Source: Candidatus Parcubacteria bacterium
Lineage (GTDB): Bacteria; Patescibacteria; ABY1; UBA1558; GWA2-36-10
Length of the DNA: 64,000 nt
Direction of reading: 5' to 3'
NCBI GenBank assembly: GCA_018669975.1
Contig: JABHSK010000001.1
Coordinates: forward strand, 158,228-222,227
Positions 58,088 to 64,000 of the stretch are shown in pieces. Positions within the stretch are counted from its first letter, which is position 1. Every line of letters begins with the position of its first letter. The notes beneath the pieces are model-generated. The model worked only from the letters and a program-made list of their open reading frames with translations. It ran no database searches and had not been told where the DNA came from. Made by a program: the position numbers and the translations under genes.

Positions 58088-59323
58088 TTATTCTTTTCTT
58101 AAAGCAGTAATAGGGTCCAACCTAGCAGCTTTTCTAGCTGGATAAAGCCCAAAGATAAGACCTACCACAACTGAAAAACCTATGGCCAATAATATACCCA
58201 ACCAAGATATAGACAATGGCCATTCCATACCATAATAATTTGCGCCTATATACACTCCATATATTACTATAATACCTAAAATAATTCCAAACACTCCTCC
58301 TAGAAAAGTAATAATAATAGATTCTATTAAAAATTGTTGTAAAATATCCTTGGGACTAGCTCCAACTGCTTTTCTAAGACCTATTTCAAAAGTACGCTCA
58401 GCTACTGTGGCATACATAATGTTCATAATACCTACTCCTCCCACTAGAAGAGACAGACCAGCTAACACCACCAAGAGAATCGTCATGCCTCCCAATATAG
58501 TGGCCATCATTTCCATGGCTTCTGTACCAGACATAACCTCAAAATCATCTTTGTCAGGATCATCTATATCATGATTTTCACGAAGTATCATCCTCATCTG
58601 CTCAGCAGTCTCCTCTTCTATACTAGAGTCCACCATTTGAGAAGTAATAGCTGACAAATAATTAATGCCCATCAATGCTGTTTGAGTAGTTTTGACTGGT
58701 ATAAAAACCATATCATCTAAATCAAAAGTGAAAACCGCTCCTCGAGGTTTAGCTACGCCAATTACTTTAAAATTTATTTTATTTATTTTTACATTTTCTC
58801 CAATTGCATCGCTAGGACCAAACAAATCTTCTTTTACCTTTGAACCTAAAACTATCACCCGAGCTTTAGAATCATCTTCATCTTCTGTATAAAACCTACC
58901 TTGATCAATCTCAGTAGTATCAATATCTATATATGAAGAGCCAACTCCGTAAATCATTACTTTATTTAGCTCCCCCTGCCAAGAAATGATATCTTGTGTA
59001 ATAACAGCACCATAAGCTTTATCAATATTCTCTAAATCCAAAAAATCCTGTCTGTCTTTCTCCTTGAGCGTAGATATTACTACACCTTGGACCATAGAAG
59101 TGGTGCCACCGCTACCTTTTGGCACTCTTACTTCAGTTTGTATATAATTTGAACCAAAGCCTTCGATTTGCTTAAAAATAAGCGCCTCAACACTATTGCC
59201 AGCAGAAATAATAATGGTTACTGAAGAAATGCCAACCAACACACCTAAAACAGTCAAGAGAGTTCTTAATTTACTCCTTGATAAAGCTTTAATAGAAATG
59301 TTGAATATGTTTCTTAATTGCAT
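58088..59323 (-). CDS. MacB-like FtsX-family permease, copy 2
   Basis: A 411-aa ABC permease without ATPase domain. Membrane helix 1 (LRTLLTVLGVLVGISSVTIIISAG), a periplasmic MacB-PCD domain (about 45-260), then three helices including LAGLSLLVGGVGIMNIMYATVAERTFEIGLRKAVGA, the FtsX/MacB signature, and a final GLYPARKAARLDPITALR. It pairs with the ATPase at 60572. Paralogue of the next gene. Confidence 0.92.
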   Translation of the reverse strand: MQLRNIFNISIKALSRSKLRTLLTVLGVLVGISSVTIIISAGNSVEALIFKQIEGFGSNYIQTEVRVPKGSGGTTSMVQGVVISTLKEKDRQDFLDLENIDKAYGAVITQDIISWQGELNKVMIYGVGSSYIDIDTTEIDQGRFYTEDEDDSKARVIVLGSKVKEDLFGPSDAIGENVKINKINFKVIGVAKPRGAVFTFDLDDMVFIPVKTTQTALMGINYLSAITSQMVDSSIEEETAEQMRMILRENHDIDDPDKDDFEVMSGTEAMEMMATILGGMTILLVVLAGLSLLVGGVGIMNIMYATVAERTFEIGLRKAVGASPKDILQQFLIESIIITFLGGVFGIILGIIVIYGVYIGANYYGMEWPLSISWLGILLAIGFSVVVGLIFGLYPARKAARLDPITALRKE

Positions 59324-59326
59324 AAA

Positions 59327-60568
59327 TTATTCATAACGAAGCGCTTCTATTGGATGGAGACGCGCTGCTTTTCTAGCTGGATACCAGCCAAAACTAAGCC
59401 CTACTACTATAGTAAATACCACTGCAATTATTATAGAGCTAGCTGAAATTACAAAATCCCAATCATAACCCAAATAATTAACTATTAAACTAATAATAAA
59501 AGCTATAAATATTCCGAATATCATGCCTATCAAACCTCCCATGGCAGTCAAAATTATAGTTTGAATCAAAAAATGATTAGAAATATCTGAACTGGTGGCT
59601 CCAACTGCTTTTCTAAGACCTATTTCACGAGTACTTTCAGATACAGAAACTAACATAATATTCATAATGCCAATGCCTCCCACTAAAAGTGATATAGCAG
59701 CCACCATAGCTAGAAAATAATTTAGAGCTCCTGTAATATCTTCTAGGGTTGCCAGAGCTTCTTCTGAAGATGTAACTGTGAAATCATCTTCGGCTGGATC
59801 ATCTATATCGTGCTGTTCTCTCAGCACACCTTTGACCTTTTCACGAACAAATTCTACATCTGAGCCCTTAGCTACCTTGGCTCTCATCATGCTAATATGA
59901 TTGATGCCGAGCATCAATTTTTGGGCAGTGGTAATAGAAATAAATATTTGATCATCTTGATCCTGAAAAGAAGCTGACCCCCTTTCTTTCATTAGGCCTA
60001 TTACTCTAAAAGATTCTTTATTTATTTTTATACGTTGATCTATGGGATTCATAGAACCAAATAATTCTTCGGCTACAGCGGATCCTAAAACAGCTACTTT
60101 GGTAATAGTATCAGCTTCTTCTTCACTAATGAATCTACCAAGCCCTACATCAGCGCCTGACTCTACATCCATATAGTTGCCGGTCACACCGACAAAGCTA
60201 GTATCATCAACTTTATTTTGCCAAGTAACAGTAGCAGCTCCTCTAACATAAGCTGTGGCACCGATTATTTCTTCAACATCTCTTTCTACAGCTCTAGCAT
60301 CATCTAGAGTTAGGGTGGTAATATTTATTCCCATCATAGCTGCTGGCGGACCCTCATCATCGCTAGCTCCGGGAAGTACTCCTATGAGATCGCTGCCTAC
60401 CCCTTGAATTTCATTAGCAATCAAAGAATGCGCGCCTGAACCAACGGACATAATGATAATCACAGCTGAAATACCAATAATTATTCCCAAAGAAGTCAAA
60501 AAAGAGCGCATTTTATTACGCTTCAATGCTTTAGTAACTGCTATATAATTACGGAAATCAAAACGCAT
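59327..60568 (-). CDS. MacB-like FtsX-family permease, copy 1
   Basis: A 413-aa permease with the same architecture and the signatures SLGIIIGISAVIIIMSVG, LVGGIGIMNIMLVSVSESTREIGLRKAVGA and GWYPARKAARLHPIEALR. Two permeases with one ATPase suggest a heterodimeric exporter, probably for a peptide, lipoprotein or small molecule. It is 3 bp from both neighbours. Confidence 0.92.
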   Translation of the reverse strand: MRFDFRNYIAVTKALKRNKMRSFLTSLGIIIGISAVIIIMSVGSGAHSLIANEIQGVGSDLIGVLPGASDDEGPPAAMMGINITTLTLDDARAVERDVEEIIGATAYVRGAATVTWQNKVDDTSFVGVTGNYMDVESGADVGLGRFISEEEADTITKVAVLGSAVAEELFGSMNPIDQRIKINKESFRVIGLMKERGSASFQDQDDQIFISITTAQKLMLGINHISMMRAKVAKGSDVEFVREKVKGVLREQHDIDDPAEDDFTVTSSEEALATLEDITGALNYFLAMVAAISLLVGGIGIMNIMLVSVSESTREIGLRKAVGATSSDISNHFLIQTIILTAMGGLIGMIFGIFIAFIISLIVNYLGYDWDFVISASSIIIAVVFTIVVGLSFGWYPARKAARLHPIEALRYE

Positions 60569-60571
60569 GAC

Positions 60572-61282
60572 TTATTTTAAATGCCCATTTAAAGTTCGGC
60601 CATCAGTAATAATTGCATTGACTTCATCACTGACGATTTTACCGTCTTTTATTTTTACAATTCTCTTGGCATATTTAGCTGTTGCTGTCTCATGAGTAAC
60701 TAAAATAATAGTTTTACCCATACTACTCAGATTTTGTAAAATTTCCATGATTTGAATACCGGATTTTGAATCTAGATTTCCTGTTGGCTCATCGGCAAAA
60801 ATCAAATCTGGCTTATTGACCAGGGCACGAGCTATGGCCACTCTCTGTTTTTCACCACCTGATAATTGGTTTGAAAGATGGTCTCTACGATGCTCCAAAC
60901 CAACACTCTTGATAGCATCATCTACTGCATGAGTATCTAATTTTTCTTTATTATACAATAAGGGCAAACGAACATTGTCCCAAACAGAAGTTTTGGGAAG
61001 TAGATTAAAACTCTGAAAAACAAAACCTACTTTTCTGTTGCGATATTGAGCTAGAGTATCATCGTCTAAACCACTCACATCTTTGCCATCAAAATAGTAT
61101 TTTCCTGCAGTCAAAGTATCCAAAAAACCCAAGATATGCATCAAAGTAGATTTACCCGATCCAGAGGGTCCCATGATAGCAAGTGACTCTCCTTTGTCTA
61201 TTTTCAAATCAATGCCATGCAAAACCTTAGTGACAACTTCATCATTAACAAATTCTTTGTATACATTTTTTAATTCAATCAT
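60572..61282 (-). CDS. ABC transporter ATPase, MacB/LolD type
   Basis: A 236-aa ATPase powering the two FtsX-type permeases. Walker A GPSGSGKSTLMHILG, LSGGEKQRVAIARALV signature, Walker B LIFADEPTGNLDSKSG, switch His in VTHE. Closest to the MacB/LolD/Ftse group. Confidence 0.95.
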   Translation of the reverse strand: MIELKNVYKEFVNDEVVTKVLHGIDLKIDKGESLAIMGPSGSGKSTLMHILGFLDTLTAGKYYFDGKDVSGLDDDTLAQYRNRKVGFVFQSFNLLPKTSVWDNVRLPLLYNKEKLDTHAVDDAIKSVGLEHRRDHLSNQLSGGEKQRVAIARALVNKPDLIFADEPTGNLDSKSGIQIMEILQNLSSMGKTIILVTHETATAKYAKRIVKIKDGKIVSDEVNAIITDGRTLNGHLK

Positions 61283-61284
61283 AA

Positions 61285-62946
61285 CTATTTATCAGTCTTT
61301 ATAAAAGTAACAACCTCTACTCCTTGTTCTAGACCACTAAGAATTTCAGTTAATCCTCCATCTCCTCTAAGCCCAGTGCTTATTTCTACTTCTGATAAAT
61401 TAATTCCATCATATATTTGTACATATTTCTTCCCCTCACGGTAAATCACAGCCCTAGATGGTATTGCTAACACCCCTTCTCTACTATCAGTAGAAATAGT
61501 CAGGTCAGCTGTCATGCCTGATTTAATTTTTTCATTATCACCATTAAGGCTAACTTTAACTTTATAATAAGTAACCCCATCAATAACGGTCGCCGCCGGA
61601 TCAATAAAAGTGACTGTACCTATAAATTTTTCATCACTAGAAAAAGCATCCAGGGTAATCTCTACCTCATCACTCATTTTAATCTTAGTAATATCAGACT
61701 CTGGCACATCAACCTCAATCTGTAGACTACTAATACCAATCATAGATATAACTGGAGTAGCCGCTGAAGTTTGTTCACCAACATCAAAATTTATATTAGT
61801 AATCACACCATCTACAGGAGCATTTATTACTGTTTCAGAAAAATTACTCAGGTATCTATTAAGAGTAGCTTGGGCTCTTTTGACATTAGCCTCAGCAGTA
61901 GTAATCTCAAAATTTCTAGGTGGAGCTTTTTTAAGATTTAATTTAGCCTCAGTTAGATTCAAACTAGCTAACTTAGAATCAACATTATTATGAGCATCGA
62001 TTAAGCTAGTCTGGTAATATAAATCTCTAATCCTCAAATCAGCCGCATCATCCTGAACAGCTGCTATAGCAGTATTAATGGCTGTCATTTGAGTATTAAT
62101 ACTAACCTTAAATGCATCTATAACTGTCCTGGTGTAAACTGAATTTTCCACAGTCACCAACATAGTCCCAAAAGTAGTAGCTAAAGTATCAGCCACGGCC
62201 TCTAAGGTGCCCTCTAAACCATCTAGGGCAAATAAAATATCATCATATTCACCAGTTTCTTGAGCTACAACTAATAAGTCAATCACGGCTTCCTCATAAT
62301 CTAGATTAGCAGTATTATATTTACTCTTGGCACTAGACAATAAACTAACATCACTGACATATAAGAAGCCATCTGCATTCGGATCCATAATAGCATCATA
62401 AATAACGTCTAAAGAATACTGTGCAATAAAGTATTTATTATTAAGAGTATTAAGCGCCTCTGCACGCAAATTTTCCAGTTCTTGATCCCTGGTACTTTCT
62501 AAATTAGTAAGAGCATCCTGCGCAGCCTGATAAGAAGCTCGTGCAGTGGCCACCTCTTCTTCGGTGACGTCAATATCTTCAGAACTAGCACCAGCTATAA
62601 GCTGCTCCAAACTACTCTTGGCAATATCTACAGCTGCCCTAGCATCAGCTACCTGTGAAGCAACACCCCCGGCTGCCAAAGCTGCTAACCTTTGTCCAAC
62701 AATAACTTCGTCTCCAACTTTAACTAATAACTGCTGCAGGGTACCTGGACCATTAAAGTTTAGATCTATATCATCGGCAGATTCTATGGAGCCAGTTACC
62801 TCAACCGTTTGTTTAATATCTGCAATGGTGGCTGCCTCAGTGACATAGTTACTATCCTTTTTGCCTGACATACCAAAAAATATAACTATTGCAATAATTA
62901 CTATAATTATAATAGCCCAAAACCACTTCTTTTTTAAAAACATCAT
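61285..62946 (-). CDS. HlyD/MacA-like membrane fusion protein
   Basis: A 553-aa adaptor anchored by one N-terminal helix (FWAIIIIVIIAIVIFFG). Barrel-sandwich halves (VTGSIESADDIDLNFNGPGTLQQLLVKVGDEVIVGQRLA and VINAPVDGVITNINFDVGEQ) flank a very long coiled coil, then a beta-barrel region ends it (MTADLTISTDSREGVLAIPSRAVI). First gene of the operon for the MacAB-like exporter; lengths are larger than MacA (about 370). No TolC-like channel is in the window. Confidence 0.9.
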   Translation of the reverse strand: MMFLKKKWFWAIIIIVIIAIVIFFGMSGKKDSNYVTEAATIADIKQTVEVTGSIESADDIDLNFNGPGTLQQLLVKVGDEVIVGQRLAALAAGGVASQVADARAAVDIAKSSLEQLIAGASSEDIDVTEEEVATARASYQAAQDALTNLESTRDQELENLRAEALNTLNNKYFIAQYSLDVIYDAIMDPNADGFLYVSDVSLLSSAKSKYNTANLDYEEAVIDLLVVAQETGEYDDILFALDGLEGTLEAVADTLATTFGTMLVTVENSVYTRTVIDAFKVSINTQMTAINTAIAAVQDDAADLRIRDLYYQTSLIDAHNNVDSKLASLNLTEAKLNLKKAPPRNFEITTAEANVKRAQATLNRYLSNFSETVINAPVDGVITNINFDVGEQTSAATPVISMIGISSLQIEVDVPESDITKIKMSDEVEITLDAFSSDEKFIGTVTFIDPAATVIDGVTYYKVKVSLNGDNEKIKSGMTADLTISTDSREGVLAIPSRAVIYREGKKYVQIYDGINLSEVEISTGLRGDGGLTEILSGLEQGVEVVTFIKTDK

Positions 62947-63066
62947 ATAACTTTATTAATTTTGTTCTTATATTATACCTTGAACAAGCATTTTTTACCA
63001 ACACAAATAAAAAAACCCGCCGATTTAAAATACCGAGCAAGTTTTCTTATATTTTACTTATTTTTT

Positions 63067-63546
63067 TTACCTAACTGCAGAAGGATAATTAGTGGTACCA
63101 CTATACTTATTACAGGCACCTATAATAACAACTCCAGCTGCATCATTATAAAAATAATAATCCGTACCATGATTGTCAGCACCAAGTGGGTCATCAGGAA
63201 TCTGTCCTATATATCCTCCAGTAATTAAACTGTTTAGATTGACATAATTAGAAATAACAGTAGATGTACCCGGACAACTAGCCTGGGAAGTAGTAGGATC
63301 ATCTTGAGTGGCAATCCAATAGGTAGTACCACTGGTAATGGTGCTACTCACGTAGACACCGTTGTTATCAACTGCGTATTTATAATAAGCATCAGCAATA
63401 GCGGTTATATCTGCCCATCTTTGAGCATCATTAGCCTTACCAATACGTTTAGCTGGATCAACAGCTACAAAAGTAGCAGCAGCCAAGAGGGCTATAATTG
63501 CAATTACAATTATTAACTCAATCAGAGTAAAACCTTTTTTATTCAT
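63067..63546 (-). CDS. Type IV pilin-like protein (GspG/PilA type) 1
   Basis: A 159-aa pilin precursor. MNKKGFTLIELIIVIAIIALLAAATF is the class III signal with cleavage after Gly5 and Glu5 of the mature chain. The globular part ends with the DPLGADNHGTDYYFYNDAAGVVIIGACNKYSG motif. Two Cys (SQASCPG and GACNKYSG) may form a disulfide. Encoded beside a paralogue. Confidence 0.93.
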   Translation of the reverse strand: MNKKGFTLIELIIVIAIIALLAAATFVAVDPAKRIGKANDAQRWADITAIADAYYKYAVDNNGVYVSSTITSGTTYWIATQDDPTTSQASCPGTSTVISNYVNLNSLITGGYIGQIPDDPLGADNHGTDYYFYNDAAGVVIIGACNKYSGTTNYPSAVR

Positions 63547-63567
63547 AATATTATATAATTTTAAATA

Positions 63568-64000
63568 TTATCTTACAACATTAGGGTAGTTGGTGGCCCC
63601 ACTATATTTAGTGCAAGCACCTACTATAATTTTGCCCTGCGCATCAGCATAAAAATAATAGTCTGTACCATCATTGTCTGTGCCAGCTGGATCATCTGGA
63701 ATATCACCAATATAACCATTGGTCACTAGGGCGTGCAAATCAACTGGTGATCCTGTGGTAACTGTAGTACTAGCAGGACAACTCGCTGGTGCAGAAGTGA
63801 CAGCGGCACCTGCAGTATGTTGAATAAAGTAATCAGTACCATTGATAATTGTAGTAGATGCAGCAACTCCATTGTTGTCTACTAGATACTTCATATAAGC
63901 ATCAGCTACAGCAGTTACGTCTGACCAACGTTGTGCATCTCTAGCTTCGCCAATACGTTTAGCTGGATCAACAGCTACAAAAGTAGCAGCAGCCAAGAGG
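63568..64000 (-). CDS. Type IV pilin-like protein 2, 5' end beyond the window
   Basis: Paralogue of the preceding pilin: after the window edge it reads AAATFVAVDPAKRIGEARDAQRW, and it has the same DPAGTDNDGTDYYFYADAQG and Cys pair. The N-terminal signal lies outside the window. DNA of the two genes is identical over 51 bp at the start-side (63440-63490 and 63950-64000). Confidence 0.92.
   Translation of the reverse strand, partial: LLAAATFVAVDPAKRIGEARDAQRWSDVTAVADAYMKYLVDNNGVAASTTIINGTDYFIQHTAGAAVTSAPASCPASTTVTTGSPVDLHALVTNGYIGDIPDDPAGTDNDGTDYYFYADAQGKIIVGACTKYSGATNYPNVVR

Noticed and set aside
63005..63055. Terminator after the pilin genes or before the MacA-like gene
   Set aside because: Arms around CCGCCG and CGAGC do not pair well; too weak to call.
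1..64000. CRISPR array or cas operon
   Set aside because: No regularly spaced direct repeats were seen, and the Cas4-like nuclease has no cas neighbours.
1..64000. UGA recoded as Gly (as in Gracilibacteria/Absconditabacteria)
   Set aside because: Genes such as the VWA gene and the HTH gene end at TGA in sensible positions, and no core gene needs read-through; tRNA-Trp has anticodon CCA only.

Overview
The window looks like a chromosome segment of an uncultivated Patescibacteria/CPR-type bacterium. This is an inference from gene content and style; no rRNA is present. The core is AT-rich (about 32% GC in a line inside the RND gene) and holds compact operons: rluB-scpB-scpA with a penicillin-binding protein, aspS, asnS, argS, dnaB-ybaB-recR, rplU, rpmG, and a CIRCE-controlled hrcA-grpE-hsp20-dnaK-dnaJ operon. 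Several core genes have a -10 box 6-9 nt before the ATG, so their mRNAs should be leaderless. Five tRNAs are present: Thr-CGT, Asn-GTT, Lys-TTT, Thr-TGT and Trp-CCA. UGA acts as a stop.

Between these core operons lie cassettes of a different style. They are GC-richer (about 67% GC in a line inside the nicotinamidase gene), have strong AAGGAGG ribosome sites, usually their own TTGACA promoter, and a GC-rich hairpin terminator. They encode mostly unknown proteins, plus a T4-type RNA ligase, a RecB/Cas4-like nuclease, a GHKL ATPase with a regulator, a histidine phosphatase, a beta-barrel-like exported protein and several small membrane proteins.

The largest accessory block (12.0-22.8 kb) is an NAD recycling and signalling locus. 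An NrtR-type Nudix regulator precedes a perfect 21-bp palindrome and a long leader. Then come a PP2C phosphatase, a kinase with zinc ribbon, a large nicotinamidase-like hydrolase, a VWA protein, a Nudix (ADP-ribose-type) hydrolase, an unknown Rossmann-like protein, nicotinate phosphoribosyltransferase, PRPP synthetase and NAD synthetase. Together these could rebuild NAD from both products of NAD cleavage: nicotinamide through nicotinate, and ADP-ribose through ribose-5-phosphate and PRPP. NaMN adenylyltransferase is not in the window. The PP2C/kinase/VWA trio resembles the TerY-P signalling triad.

Between scpA and aspS (2.48-3.09 kb) are three tandem, independently promoted and terminated small-RNA candidates on the minus strand. 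One presents an exact anti-Shine-Dalgarno sequence in a hairpin loop and the other two carry C-rich loops. They could target the Shine-Dalgarno-led cassette genes while sparing leaderless core mRNAs; this is a hypothesis.

The right part holds an FN3-type surface protein whose 5' end abuts a truncated gene tail (a breakpoint near 49.04 kb), the heat-shock operon, a MacAB-like export operon with two permeases, and two tandem type IV pilin genes running off the edge.
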